A DNA stretch of 64,000 nucleotides from Glaciimonas sp. PCH181 (lineage in GTDB: Bacteria; Pseudomonadota; Gammaproteobacteria; Burkholderiales; Burkholderiaceae_D): positions 186,001 to 250,000 of the forward strand of contig NZ_PYFP01000002.1 in assembly GCF_003056055.1 (NCBI RefSeq), given 5' to 3'. A model generated the notes under the pieces. It had not been told where the DNA came from and ran no database searches. It saw only the letters and a list, made by a program, of their open reading frames with translations. A program made the position numbers and the translations under genes. Shown here in pieces: positions 28,872 to 38,185 of this stretch; within the stretch, counting starts at the first letter, position 1; each line of letters opens with the position of its first letter.

Positions 28872-28887
28872 AAATTGCACACAATTT
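28872..28887 (-). promoter_or_regulatory. Putative OhrR operator upstream of ohr
   Basis: AAATTG-CACA-CAATTT is a perfect 6-bp inverted repeat with a 4-base spacer. It lies about 150 bases upstream of the ohr start. The same repeat with a CAAA spacer lies at 29451-29466 upstream of ohrR. Repeated AT-rich palindromes at both promoters are what is expected of an OhrR-controlled pair. Confidence 0.7.
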
Positions 28888-28931
28888 AATAGAAAAAATA
28901 TCAAATTGCTCTACTGCCTTACCTCACACAA

Positions 28932-29423
28932 TTAAGTAATATTGCTAGCCATTGCTCTACGCAAACGCTGCAACTGGCCTGTTAGCGCTTTTAATTCGTC
29001 CAGCGAACATTGCGCGCTGCAGCTGACCTGCTGCGGAATAGTTTGCGCTTGGTGCCGCAAACTATCACCCATTGCAGTCAGACTAACGATCACCTGACGC
29101 TCGTCCTTGGCGGCCCGTTGACGTCGGACCAAACCGGCAATCTCAAGCCGCTTTAGCAACGGCGTGAGTGTGCCCGAATCCAAATACAAACGCTCACCCA
29201 CTTCCGAAACCGTGACTGCATCACGCTCCCATAATGTCAGCATTACCAAATACTGTGGATAAGTAATGCCCAACTGTTGCAACAACGGCTTATAAATCTT
29301 GGTCATGGTTAACGAAGCAGAATATAGCGCAAAACATAATTGATTATCTAACAACAAACTATCTGGACCGAATACCGCGTCAGACAGATCGTTATCAATG
29401 ATATTTGCGTTGTGCGTTTCCAT
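28932..29423 (-). CDS. ohrR: OhrR, MarR-type peroxide-sensing repressor
   Basis: The 163-residue protein has a MarR winged helix (LITYPQ-type dimer segment [15 protein letters not shown], then [21 protein letters not shown]). The peroxide-sensing cysteine is Cys30 in [13 protein letters not shown]; Cys135 and Cys139 near the C-terminus could be disulfide partners, as in the two-cysteine OhrR type. I place the start at ATG 29423 (METHNAN); the longer frame would extend through the operator and -10 region. It represses ohr, located downstream, and probably itself. Confidence 0.92.
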   Translation of the reverse strand: METHNANIIDNDLSDAVFGPDSLLLDNQLCFALYSASLTMTKIYKPLLQQLGITYPQYLVMLTLWERDAVTVSEVGERLYLDSGTLTPLLKRLEIAGLVRRQRAAKDERQVIVSLTAMGDSLRHQAQTIPQQVSCSAQCSLDELKALTGQLQRLRRAMASNIT

Positions 29424-29450
29424 AGCCTGAATAATATACTGCACAAAATT

Positions 29451-29466
29451 AAATTGCAAACAATTT
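29451..29466 (-). promoter_or_regulatory. Putative OhrR operator overlapping the ohrR promoter
   Basis: AAATTG-CAAA-CAATTT is a perfect inverted repeat. On the minus strand it covers a TTGCAA/TTTGCA -35 element, with TATATT 15-16 bases further as -10. A bound repressor there would block polymerase, giving autoregulation. Confidence 0.7.
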
Positions 29467-29597
29467 AATTGCAAGTATTAAAAATTAAAATCGTCCCTCA
29501 TCAAACCCTGCGTAAATTAGCTTGTAAAACCACACTAATAAAATGCCCCTCAGGCGATTCTTACATCAATCGCGCGAAGGGCGTTCCTTACCAAACG

Positions 29598-31184
29598 TCA
29601 AACGCTCATATTTCCCAGAGTACTGGCACGATAGGCTGCGACAAACGTATCAAAATCCCCTATTTGGGTGCGCTCAATCTGAGCTTGCTCGTCTAATGAT
29701 TTTGCGGCCATTTCGGTGAAGTAGGCATGCTCCTCCGGGCTAGGTGGACGCGCGCGAAACTGCTGGGCATGTACGTTACTCTGACGCAACGCAAATTGCG
29801 CAAATGTTTCCTGATGCTCCTGCATTGCGGCCAATACGCGTGCGGATGGTGTCAGTTCAGGTGCTTGCAACTTGCGGCGTTGCTGCTCCAGTGCATCTGC
29901 GTGTTGATTATCGTCACGCTGAGCATCTAGCAATACTGCTGCGGCGCCGATTTTTTTAAGTAGCGCCAATCCCCATGCCTGCAAGGTAATCGGGGCACCG
30001 TTATGCTGCAATTCCAATCCAGGGCGTCGGCCCTCTTTTACCACTTTGGAGAAATTTTCTCCATTTTCGATACTTTCGTCATCGGTCGTACACGGGCTTT
30101 CTTCAAGCGCGCAAAAGAGCAAGAAGGCATCCAGAAAGCGGCCAGTTTCGAGGCTGATCCCAGTCGGCTCAAATGGATCGATATCCATGCAACGGACTTC
30201 AATGTACTGCACTCCACGCGCGGACAAGGCCTGTATCGGTCGTTCGCCACTATTAATGACGCGCTTAGGTCGAATAGTGGAGTAATACTCATTTTCGATC
30301 TGCAGAATATTAGTGTTAATTTGGATCCATTCACCATCGCGGTGAGTGCCGATTTCTTCGTAGGGAGGATACGATTGGCTAACTGCGCGCGACAAACTCT
30401 TGATGTAGCTGTCAAGATTGTTGTAATGCGGCGTCAGATTTGCCTGCGCTTTGCTCTGATAGCCCAAATCGCTCATCCGCAAACTGGTGGCATACGGCAG
30501 ATAAAGCGTGTCATCGTCTAACGTTTCCAGACTATGTGGACGCCCAGCCAAAAAGTTTTTAGAAAGTGCCGGGGAAGCTCCAAACAAATACATTAGCAAC
30601 CAGCTGTACCGACGAAAATTGCGGATTAGCGCAATATAGCCATCGGACTGAAAAGATCTTGCCGTGCAAGGATCGCCCGCCACTTGTTGTAACAGCGGCC
30701 AAACGGCTTCAGACAGAGAAAAATTGTAATGAATGCCAGCGATGCACTGCATCCGCTTGCCGTAGCGCAAGGCTAGACCGCGCCGATAAACGTGCTTTAA
30801 GGTGCCAATGTGCGACGTGCCGTACCAGGCAATCGGAATCTGTTCCTCGTCTGGCAATTCGCATGGCATCGAATCACTCCACAGCATTTCATCGCCCAAC
30901 TGGGTATACACAAAGCGATGGATGGTATCAAGTTCAGTCATCACGGTCGCGATGTCGTTTTCGGCCGGTGTGATGAACTCTAGCAACGATTCCGAGTAAT
31001 CAGTCGTGATCTGCGGCTGCATCAATGCGGAACCTAAGGACGGCGGATGGGGCGTTAACGCCAATTTACCGTCAGGCTTGACACGTAATGTTTCACGCTC
31101 GATTCCACGCAAGCCTTTAGTCAATAAAGCACGATGCTCATCTTGTCCGAGTAGCGCCAGACGACGGGTGTAATAATCAGTCAA
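29598..31184 (-). CDS. gshA: GshA, glutamate-cysteine ligase (type 1)
   Basis: The 528-residue protein is of the proteobacterial GshA family. The N-terminal [24 protein letters not shown] is the ATP/metal site, and [34 protein letters not shown] and [17 protein letters not shown] are further hallmarks. It makes gamma-glutamylcysteine, the first step of glutathione synthesis. The length matches the 518-residue Escherichia coli enzyme. No gshB lies in the window. It is unrelated in sequence to the GCS2 protein at 18.7 kb. Confidence 0.95.
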   Translation of the reverse strand: MTDYYTRRLALLGQDEHRALLTKGLRGIERETLRVKPDGKLALTPHPPSLGSALMQPQITTDYSESLLEFITPAENDIATVMTELDTIHRFVYTQLGDEMLWSDSMPCELPDEEQIPIAWYGTSHIGTLKHVYRRGLALRYGKRMQCIAGIHYNFSLSEAVWPLLQQVAGDPCTARSFQSDGYIALIRNFRRYSWLLMYLFGASPALSKNFLAGRPHSLETLDDDTLYLPYATSLRMSDLGYQSKAQANLTPHYNNLDSYIKSLSRAVSQSYPPYEEIGTHRDGEWIQINTNILQIENEYYSTIRPKRVINSGERPIQALSARGVQYIEVRCMDIDPFEPTGISLETGRFLDAFLLFCALEESPCTTDDESIENGENFSKVVKEGRRPGLELQHNGAPITLQAWGLALLKKIGAAAVLLDAQRDDNQHADALEQQRRKLQAPELTPSARVLAAMQEHQETFAQFALRQSNVHAQQFRARPPSPEEHAYFTEMAAKSLDEQAQIERTQIGDFDTFVAAYRASTLGNMSV

Positions 31185-31626
31185 TTCGATATTCCTTTCA
31201 ATTTTGTCCCTCGTGCCTATTGTTTTTTTTCGCGTCGATAGGATGCAGGTACTGCTGTAGTACGCGAGAATAGCCGAAAATACAAAAGTGCGTCGGCGGA
31301 CAGAACGCCATCGTCATCCATCAACAAACCCCCAAACGAATCAAACCATCCATAGCGCTCCTCAAAAGCAAAGATTGATTAGGTAGGATAGGTATTTCAG
31401 GTTTAAACGCAGAATTTATTTTTATAAATAACCGCCAAAATGTCGTTTATTCGATGCATTTGATCGTTTTTTGATATGCACCTAATCAAAACTATATGAC
31501 AACAAAATCGCAGTACAACCTCTATTTAGAGGGCTGCCAAGGACAAGGAATCGCAGTCCAACAGACTTTCAAGCCTGTCGAAGCTTTATAATCTTGTTTT
31601 AATTTGCTTTTGCACCCTTCCCCACT
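31185..31626. other. 442-base divergent gap between gshA and folD
   Basis: A TATAAT at 31587-31592 is a probable -10 for folD, 35 bases before its start; the -35 is weak. TTGATTAGGT at 31375-31384 and ACCTAATCAA at 31480-31489 form a 10-bp inverted repeat 95 bases apart. I see no gene or RNA. Confidence 0.5.
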
Positions 31627-32490
31627 ATGTCAGCTCAATCAACTTCATCAGCACAACTCATTAACGGCAATCTTCTCTCGCAACAATTACGCGCCGATGT
31701 CGCCATCCGCGCCGCTGCGCTCACCGCGCAAGGTAAGCGTCCTGGCCTGGCCGTAATTCTGGTCGGAGACAGCCCGGCATCGCAGGTTTACGTCCGCAAT
31801 AAGGTCAAGGCTTGCGAAGATAACGGTCTCTATTCAGTATTAGAAAAATACGATGCCGATCTGACTGAGTCAGACTTGCTAGCCCGCATTGACGCCCTGA
31901 ATCACGATCCAAAAATCAACGGAATATTGGTGCAATTGCCTTTGCCTGCGCATATTGACGCTAATAAAGTCATTGAAGCGATTGCCGCCGAAAAAGACGT
32001 AGACGGCTTCCATATCAGCAATGCCGGTCTGCTGATGACCGGGCAACCGCTATTCCGCCCTTGCACACCCTACGGCGTGATGAAAATGCTTGAGTCGATC
32101 AATTTTCCAGTGCGTGGCGCGCATGCAGTGGTGGTCGGTGCATCGAACATTGTCGGCAAACCGCAATCCATGTTGCTCTTGCAAGCTGGCGCGACAGTCA
32201 CCATCTGTAATTCCAAGACCCGCGATCTCGGTCACCACACGCGTCAAGCAGACATTCTGGTCGTTGCCACTGGCAAGCGCAATATTGTCACCGCTGACAT
32301 GGTCAAACCGGGCGCTGTCGTCATCGATGTCGGCATGAATCGCGATGACGAAGGCAAACTGTGTGGCGACGTGGACTTTGCCAACGTCAAAGAAGTTGCG
32401 GGTTATATCACCCCGGTGCCAGGCGGCGTCGGGCCGATGACCATCACCATGCTTCTGGTCAATACGATTGAAGCCGCAGAAAGAACCTAA
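31627..32490 (+). CDS. folD: FolD, methylenetetrahydrofolate dehydrogenase/cyclohydrolase
   Basis: The 287-residue protein has the FolD signatures [14 protein letters not shown] with the catalytic Lys, [24 protein letters not shown] and the NADP-binding [11 protein letters not shown]. The C-terminal [15 protein letters not shown] is highly conserved. It interconverts 5,10-methylene-, methenyl- and 10-formyl-tetrahydrofolate with NADP. Four bases separate it from the oligopeptidase gene downstream, so the two are co-transcribed. Confidence 0.96.
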   Translation: MSAQSTSSAQLINGNLLSQQLRADVAIRAAALTAQGKRPGLAVILVGDSPASQVYVRNKVKACEDNGLYSVLEKYDADLTESDLLARIDALNHDPKINGILVQLPLPAHIDANKVIEAIAAEKDVDGFHISNAGLLMTGQPLFRPCTPYGVMKMLESINFPVRGAHAVVVGASNIVGKPQSMLLLQAGATVTICNSKTRDLGHHTRQADILVVATGKRNIVTADMVKPGAVVIDVGMNRDDEGKLCGDVDFANVKEVAGYITPVPGGVGPMTITMLLVNTIEAAERT

Positions 32491-32494
32491 ATTC

Positions 32495-34585
32495 ATGACC
32501 TCCATTTCCGCAACATTGCTTCCACAAGATAATCCTCTATTGGATTTTTCCGGCCTAGCCTGTTTTGACAAAATTCAGCCGCAACACGTCACGCCCGCGA
32601 TTGCCTATTTGCTTGAGCAGGCGACCGTCGTCGTGAAGCAGCTGGAAGCGCCGGACGCCGCGGTGACCTGGGCTTCTTTTGTGACGCCGCTCGAAAACGC
32701 CACTGAAAAACTCGGACGTGCATGGGGCATTGTGGGGCATCTGAACGCGGTAATGGATAGCCCGGAATTGCGCGCTGCTTACAATGAAAATCAGCCAAAA
32801 TTGATCGAATTCTGGACCTCGCTGTCCCAAAATCTAGCACTATTCGAAAAATACAAAGCCCTTAAGTCTGGCGCCGAATTTGCCGATTTATCGCCAGCGC
32901 GTCAGAAAATTATCAACAACGCCGTGCGCGACTTCCGTCTAGGCGGCGCTGAATTGGCCGACGCAGACAAAGCTCGTTTCGCCAATATTCAAGAAAAATA
33001 CGGCGCGCTGACCACCAAATTTTCTGAAAACGTGCTGGACGCTACTAACGACTACGCTTTATTCATTACCGACGAAGCCGAACTGGCAGGCTTACCGGAT
33101 GACGCCAAACAGGTCGCTCGGGCAGCGGCACAGCAAGATGCCAAAGAAGGCTATAAATTTACGCTGCATTTCCCATCCTATTTCCCCATTCTGCAATACG
33201 CCGACAATCGCGACCTGCGTGAGAAAATCTATCGCGCCAATGCTACCAAAGCATCTGAACTTGGCAGCAAAGCAGATTGGGATAACACGCAAAATATTGT
33301 CGATATCCTGAAACTGCGGAACGAAGAAGCTAGATTGTTAGGCTTGAAGAATTACGCAGAACTGTCGTTAGTACCGAAAATGGCGCAAACCCCACAAGAA
33401 GTCATCGACTTTCTGGAAGATCTGGGCCAGCGCGCGCGTCCCTTCGCCGAAAAAGATTTAACCGAATTGCGCAGCTTCGCCAAAGACCAGTTGGGTATTG
33501 CATCATTGGAAGCCTGGGATAGCACATACGCATCTGAAAAATTACGCGAGCAACGCTATGCTTTTTCTGAGCAAGAAGTAAAACAATATTTTCCTGAGCC
33601 AAAAGTCGTCCAGGGTTTATTTGCGCTGGTGCAGAAGTTATTTTCAGTCGACATCAGCATTGATGCGGCCCCTGTCTGGCATCCTGATGTAAAGTTTTTT
33701 AAGATTGAAAAAGAAGGCAAACTATTAGGTCAGTTTTATCTCGATCTGTATGCGCGCAAAGGCAAACGCGGCGGCGCATGGATGGACGATGCACGCGCTC
33801 GTCGACGTCTGGAAAATAGCGATGCTATTCAAACGCCGATTGCCTATCTGACCTGTAATTTCTCGGCCCCTGCCCTTGTCGATGGAAAAGTCAAACCTGC
33901 GTTATTTACGCACGACGAAGTCATCACACTCTTCCACGAATTTGGCCATGGCCTGCATCACATGTTGACGCAAGTCGATGAAATCGGCGTATCCGGCATT
34001 TCTGGCGTCGAATGGGATGCGGTTGAATTACCCTCACAATTCATGGAAAATTTCTGCTGGGAGTGGGATGTGCTGCAAAACATGACCGCCGAAGCGACAT
34101 CCGGTCAGCCTTTACCGCGTGCACTGTTCGATAAAATGACGGCTGCCAAAAACTTTCAGTCTGGCCTGCAAACTCTGCGTCAAGTAGAGTTTTCGCTCGT
34201 AGATATGCATCTGCACGACAAATACGATGCGTATGGCACGCAAACAGTGCAAGAACTGATCAATCAGGTTCGCGCCCAAATCTCCGTCTTGACGCCGCCG
34301 CCATTCAATCGCTTTCAGCATTCCTTCTCGCATATTTTTGCGGGCGGTTACGCGGCAGGCTATTACAGCTATAAATGGGCCGAAGTATTGTCTGCCGATG
34401 CCTATAGCGCCTTCGAAGAGATCGCCGATGGCGGTAATGTAGTATCGGCCGAGACTGGCAGCAAATTTCAACGCGAAATCCTGGCAGTTGGCGGCTCACG
34501 CCCGGCATTGGAATCATTCAAAGCTTTCCGTGGACGCGAGCCTAATATTGATGCATTGCTGCGCCACAGCGGTATGGCAGCCTGA
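32495..34585 (+). CDS. prlC: Oligopeptidase A (M3 family metallopeptidase)
   Basis: The 696-residue zinc peptidase has the active-site motif HEFGHGLHH near residue 485, with the third zinc ligand in the following GVEWDAVELPSQFMENF segment. This is the thimet-oligopeptidase family, and the sequence fits OpdA/PrlC, which degrades signal peptides and other short peptides in the cytoplasm. ATG 32495 is chosen; the longer frame begins with TTG inside the end of folD and has no ribosome-binding site. It follows folD in one operon. Confidence 0.94.
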   Translation: MTSISATLLPQDNPLLDFSGLACFDKIQPQHVTPAIAYLLEQATVVVKQLEAPDAAVTWASFVTPLENATEKLGRAWGIVGHLNAVMDSPELRAAYNENQPKLIEFWTSLSQNLALFEKYKALKSGAEFADLSPARQKIINNAVRDFRLGGAELADADKARFANIQEKYGALTTKFSENVLDATNDYALFITDEAELAGLPDDAKQVARAAAQQDAKEGYKFTLHFPSYFPILQYADNRDLREKIYRANATKASELGSKADWDNTQNIVDILKLRNEEARLLGLKNYAELSLVPKMAQTPQEVIDFLEDLGQRARPFAEKDLTELRSFAKDQLGIASLEAWDSTYASEKLREQRYAFSEQEVKQYFPEPKVVQGLFALVQKLFSVDISIDAAPVWHPDVKFFKIEKEGKLLGQFYLDLYARKGKRGGAWMDDARARRRLENSDAIQTPIAYLTCNFSAPALVDGKVKPALFTHDEVITLFHEFGHGLHHMLTQVDEIGVSGISGVEWDAVELPSQFMENFCWEWDVLQNMTAEATSGQPLPRALFDKMTAAKNFQSGLQTLRQVEFSLVDMHLHDKYDAYGTQTVQELINQVRAQISVLTPPPFNRFQHSFSHIFAGGYAAGYYSYKWAEVLSADAYSAFEEIADGGNVVSAETGSKFQREILAVGGSRPALESFKAFRGREPNIDALLRHSGMAA

Positions 34586-34805
34586 TCACGAGGGTAATTG
34601 GTAACGCCAAAGGGGATATTTAGGTAAATAAGAGTATGCCGTGCGGCCACAAATAAGATCGCACGGCGTATCCTGTTTGCACCCCGCCGATATCTTGATT
34701 ATTAGCAGCATTTTAGTGACCATGCTAACAACGTGCGCAATCCTTGCTCCGTGGTGAATACGCAGCGAATAACTGGTCGGCAACTCTTCATATAAGGAAA
34801 ATTAG

Positions 34806-35447
34806 ATGAAACTGGCTGCATCTGTATTTTCAATCACCAGCTTGGCATTCTGCCTGTTAATCGCACCAAGCGCGCAAGCGGAACTCTATAAATCGATCGG
34901 CCCAAACGGCCAGATTACTTATAGCGATAGCCCTCCGCCATCAGGAAAAATCGTAGAAAAAATATCACTGATCACCAAAAGTGATGCCGACGCAAGCGGT
35001 TTTCCCTACGAATTGGCGCAGACCACCAAGAACAACCCGGTCACGTTATACACATCAGCAAAATGTCTGCCCTGCGACGACGGACGAAACCTTCTTATAA
35101 GTCGCGGCATTCCATTTAGCGAAAAAACAATCAGCACCAATGAAGATCTTGCGCGTTTAAAAGCCATCAGCGGCGAAAACCAACTTCCATTACTACGCAT
35201 AGGGCGTAGTAATGAAAATGGCTATGAAGCAAGCGTATGGAACAAAGCCTTAAGCACAGCCGGCTATCCGGCAAGCAATCAGCTACCTCCTTCGTACCGC
35301 AACGGACAGGCCGCGGCGGCAGCACCCGTTGCCGCAACGACAAAAGGCAGCCCCGCCACCGGCAGTCCCTCTAAAAACAAAGCTAATACCGTTAGCGGCC
35401 AACAATTACCCGCCACCGGGAACGCGCCGCCTGGCTTTCAATTTTAA
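34806..35447 (+). CDS. Secreted glutaredoxin-like protein with DUF4124 domain
   Basis: The 213-residue product starts with a signal peptide ending APSAQA (about residue 25). A DUF4124 segment follows (ELYKSIGPNGQITYSDSPPPSG), then a glutaredoxin-like domain at about residues 75-145 with the redox pair in SAKCLPCDDGRNLL. The C-terminal 60 residues are low-complexity, rich in Ala, Pro, Gly and Ser. It is probably periplasmic; a thiol-disulfide role is inferred from the CxxC. The partner is unknown. It starts after a 220-base gap and leads into holC. Confidence 0.85.
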   Translation: MKLAASVFSITSLAFCLLIAPSAQAELYKSIGPNGQITYSDSPPPSGKIVEKISLITKSDADASGFPYELAQTTKNNPVTLYTSAKCLPCDDGRNLLISRGIPFSEKTISTNEDLARLKAISGENQLPLLRIGRSNENGYEASVWNKALSTAGYPASNQLPPSYRNGQAAAAAPVAATTKGSPATGSPSKNKANTVSGQQLPATGNAPPGFQF

Positions 35448-35467
35448 GCAGCAGACCTCAGCACACT

Positions 35468-35893
35468 ATGACGCATATCGATTTTCATACGAATATTCCT
35501 GACAAGTTTTTATACACCTGTCGGCTTGTACGCAAAGCCCGCGCAGCAAAAAATCAAATCGTCATATTTACCAGCAGCGCCAATGACCTGGCCAAACTGG
35601 ATCAAATGCTATGGACGTTCTCCGAGCACGATTTTTTGCCACACGTAAAAGCAGAAGATCCAGCCGCCATACAGACGCCCATCATTCTGACCGACAACAA
35701 CACCGTCGAATTGCCGCATCACCAGGTGTTAATTAATTTGTCCGGCACCACCCCCACCCATTTCGCCCGCTTCGAACGCATGTTTGAAATCGTCTCGCTC
35801 GATGAGACTGACAAGAAAGATAGTCGCGATCGCTACCGTTTTTATCAGCAACGTGGATATCCACTAACCCACTTCGTTGCAAACAATGCCTAG
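35468..35893 (+). CDS. holC: HolC, DNA polymerase III chi subunit
   Basis: The 141-residue protein matches the chi subunit: the N-terminal IDFHTNIPDKFLYTCRLVRKARAAKNQIVIF and the middle segment LWTFSEHDFLPHV are typical. Chi links the clamp loader to single-strand-binding protein in the replisome. The expected partner psi (HolD) is not encoded beside it. It lies 20 bases after the glutaredoxin-like gene and next to the helical protein gene downstream. Confidence 0.9.
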   Translation: MTHIDFHTNIPDKFLYTCRLVRKARAAKNQIVIFTSSANDLAKLDQMLWTFSEHDFLPHVKAEDPAAIQTPIILTDNNTVELPHHQVLINLSGTTPTHFARFERMFEIVSLDETDKKDSRDRYRFYQQRGYPLTHFVANNA

Positions 35894-35939
35894 CCGCTTA
35901 GGCCAAGAAACAGACACCCAGACCGCAGGAGAACAGTCT

Positions 35940-36374
35940 ATGGATCACAAGCTCGACGCTGGCATTCCTCTACTCACCGAAGTCATTGCGACAGTAGAAA
36001 TCCCTACCGTAGACGAAGTTTGGCAGGCAAGCGATGTCGCGGACATGGATGATGACGTCCATACTCAATCGTTTGTAGAGATCGATAACAGCGCCCAAAC
36101 GATGCCGCCAGCGTTAGCGTCCACGAGCACATTAAGTCCTCAGGATTGGGAAAAACTGCAACGTGAAATGCATGGAAAAGTGTTGGAACAATTGCAAGAA
36201 AGAATCAATTTGATCATCGAACAACGGTTGCGCGAGAGTATTTCCGGCATTTTGCAATCGGTGGTCGACGGAATGGCCCAGCAGATCAAAAACACTCTGC
36301 AAGACACCCTGAATGACGTCATTTCCGAAGCAATCTCACTGGAATTGTCGAAATTTCAAAATACAACAAAATAA
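35940..36374 (+). CDS. Hypothetical helical protein downstream of holC
   Basis: The 144-residue protein is acidic in its first half and has long amphipathic helices in its second half, from about residue 65 (DWEKLQREMHGKVLEQLQERI onwards). The pattern of Leu, Ile and Val suggests a coiled coil or a helical bundle. There is no signal peptide or catalytic motif. I chose ATG 35940 because CAGGAGA lies seven bases upstream; ATG 35886, overlapping holC, is an alternative. I do not recognise the family. The holC neighbour may point to DNA metabolism, but this is a guess. Confidence 0.6.
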   Translation: MDHKLDAGIPLLTEVIATVEIPTVDEVWQASDVADMDDDVHTQSFVEIDNSAQTMPPALASTSTLSPQDWEKLQREMHGKVLEQLQERINLIIEQRLRESISGILQSVVDGMAQQIKNTLQDTLNDVISEAISLELSKFQNTTK

Positions 36375-36496
36375 TTAAAATACTTTGTTTATTAAACAAA
36401 ATATCAATAAATATGATTTTTTTAGAAAAATTTTATAGCAATATTGAGTACATAAACAATCCAGAACTTCTTACAATAACGCTACTTCGTAAGGAC

Positions 36497-36608
36497 TAGG
36501 ATTTACGCAAAAGTGTACTTGCAACGCGCCTGAGTATCGGTAAGAGCGGTCATCGCGAAGGAATAGCTAGCAAATATGGCCTTTCGGAGCACTTTTGCGT
36601 AAGCCCTA
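36497..36608. repeat. 112-bp MITE-like element with 19-bp terminal inverted repeats
   Basis: The left end TAGGATTTACGCAAAAGTG and the right end CACTTTTGCGTAAGCCCTA pair with two mismatches. The interior of about 74 bases has no gene. Both ends carry TA at the boundary with flanks CTAG and CTAA, reminiscent of the short TA-containing targets of IS5-type elements. It ends 18 bases before the dadA start, so it carries or displaces the dadA promoter and leader. The flanking DNA upstream is strongly AT-rich. Confidence 0.7.
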
Positions 36609-36625
36609 ACATTCGGAGATTTAGC

Positions 36626-37945
36626 ATGAAAGTAATCGTATTGGGAGCCGGCATTATCGGCACTGCATCAGCATGGTTCCTCAACAAGGAAGGCAACGAC
36701 GTCACAGTGATTGAGCGTCAATCAGGTGCTGCCCAAGAAACCAGTTTTGCAAATGGCGGTCAGATTTCGGTATCCCATGCTGAGCCGTGGGCCAATCCTC
36801 AGGCACCATTAAAAGTATTGAAATGGCTAGGCAAAGAAGACGCTCCGTTACTCTATCGCTTTCGCCCGGAATGGCTGCAATGGAAATGGGCCTTGAATTT
36901 TCTGCGCGAGTGCACGCCCTCGCGTACCGCTTATAACATTCGCCAAATCGTCGCCATTTGCGAATACAGCCGCCAGACGTTGCAATCCGTGCGCGCTGAA
37001 ACCGGGATCGAATACGATCATCTGGTACGCGGCATTCTGCACTTTTATACAAACCAAAAAGAATTCGACGACTCGCTGCCTGCGGCTAAACTGATGCGCG
37101 ACTTAGGTTGCCCGCGCAACTCCATCAGCGCCGACGAAGTGGTTAGAATCGAACCTTCTCTGGCCAGCATCCGCAACAAAATTGTCGGCGGCGATTATAC
37201 CGACAATGACGAATCCGGCGATGTCTATAAATTCACCACCGGACTAGCCAGCAAAGCAGAAGAAGCAGGCGTGAAGTTTCAATACAACACCACGATTACC
37301 CGGCTGATCACTGAAGGCAGCGGCGCCAACGCCAAAATTACCGGCGTCGAAATTATTGGTGCTGATGGTCGCCACCAAGTCTTGCACGCCGATGCTTTTG
37401 TCGTTGCCATGGGAAGTTTTTCAGAGCAACTACTGAAGCCGCTCGGCATCAACTTAATGGTTTATCCGGGCAAAGGTTATTCAGCCACCTATAAAATAAT
37501 TAACCCCGACGCTGCCCCGACGGTTTCATTGACTGACGATGGTTACAAGTTAGTGGTATCGCGCCTTGGCGACCGCCTGCGCGTCGCCGGAACTTGCGAA
37601 TTGAACGGATATACCCGCGAACTGAACACCACCCGCTGCGAGGCAATTACGCGTCGTACGCGTGAATTATTCCCAGACGCCTGCGATTACGACAATCCGA
37701 CCTACTGGACCGGTTTACGGCCATTAACGCCGTCGAATGTGCCCTATATTGGCAAGACCAAAATTGCCAACCTATTCCTCAATACCGGCCACGGCACGCT
37801 CGGCTGGACCATGGGCTGCGGATCTGGTCGGGCGATTGCCGAAATCATGGCTGGACGCCAGCCGGAGGTCGATTTCGCCTTTACCGGCGTGCCGAGTCAA
37901 AGGCCTGCAACGGTGATACAACCACGTGAAACGCAAGCCGCCTAA
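36626..37945 (+). CDS. dadA: DadA, D-amino acid dehydrogenase
   Basis: The 439-residue flavoprotein starts MKVIVLGAGIIGTASAWFLNKEGNDVTVIER, a Rossmann FAD site typical of DadA. Further signatures are ETSFANGGQISVSHAEPWANP and the C-terminal NTGHGTLGWTMGCGSG. It oxidises D-alanine and other D-amino acids to keto acids and passes electrons to the respiratory chain at the inner membrane. It is usually paired with alanine racemase dadX; none is here. The Lrp regulator encoded on the other strand downstream is the natural candidate regulator. Confidence 0.94.
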   Translation: MKVIVLGAGIIGTASAWFLNKEGNDVTVIERQSGAAQETSFANGGQISVSHAEPWANPQAPLKVLKWLGKEDAPLLYRFRPEWLQWKWALNFLRECTPSRTAYNIRQIVAICEYSRQTLQSVRAETGIEYDHLVRGILHFYTNQKEFDDSLPAAKLMRDLGCPRNSISADEVVRIEPSLASIRNKIVGGDYTDNDESGDVYKFTTGLASKAEEAGVKFQYNTTITRLITEGSGANAKITGVEIIGADGRHQVLHADAFVVAMGSFSEQLLKPLGINLMVYPGKGYSATYKIINPDAAPTVSLTDDGYKLVVSRLGDRLRVAGTCELNGYTRELNTTRCEAITRRTRELFPDACDYDNPTYWTGLRPLTPSNVPYIGKTKIANLFLNTGHGTLGWTMGCGSGRAIAEIMAGRQPEVDFAFTGVPSQRPATVIQPRETQAA

Positions 37946-38019
37946 GCAACGCAAGGCATTCCAATGTCAGCACAACAGCGCTGGCACTGGATACCTTTTT
38001 CAGGCCTGACAAAAACAAA

Positions 38020-38057
38020 AAAGACTACAGTTGATATCTCAGCCGTAGTCTTTTTTT
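38020..38057. terminator. Terminator between dadA and lrp
   Basis: AAAGACTAC and GTAGTCTTT pair around 16 bases, followed by five more T on the plus strand and preceded by an A-run. It can serve both convergent genes. Confidence 0.8.
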
Positions 38058-38185
38058 GTATCCATTTTCCGGCACCGAATCATGGTCCAGATATTGCTTT
38101 AATATTGTTTAAATACGGATAAGCGCATAGATGGTGCTGTTTTCAACATGGAACGCCCAGTTAATGGGCGTCAGCGAGCACCGGC

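Noticed and set aside
32468..32494. TTG start for the oligopeptidase gene, inside folD
   Set aside because: It has no ribosome-binding site and adds nine unrelated residues. ATG 32495 lies just after the folD stop and fits the family.
36493..36612. An exact target-site duplication around the 112-bp element
   Set aside because: The flanks read CTAG and CTAA. They agree with an IS5-type preference but are not identical, so the duplication is not claimed.
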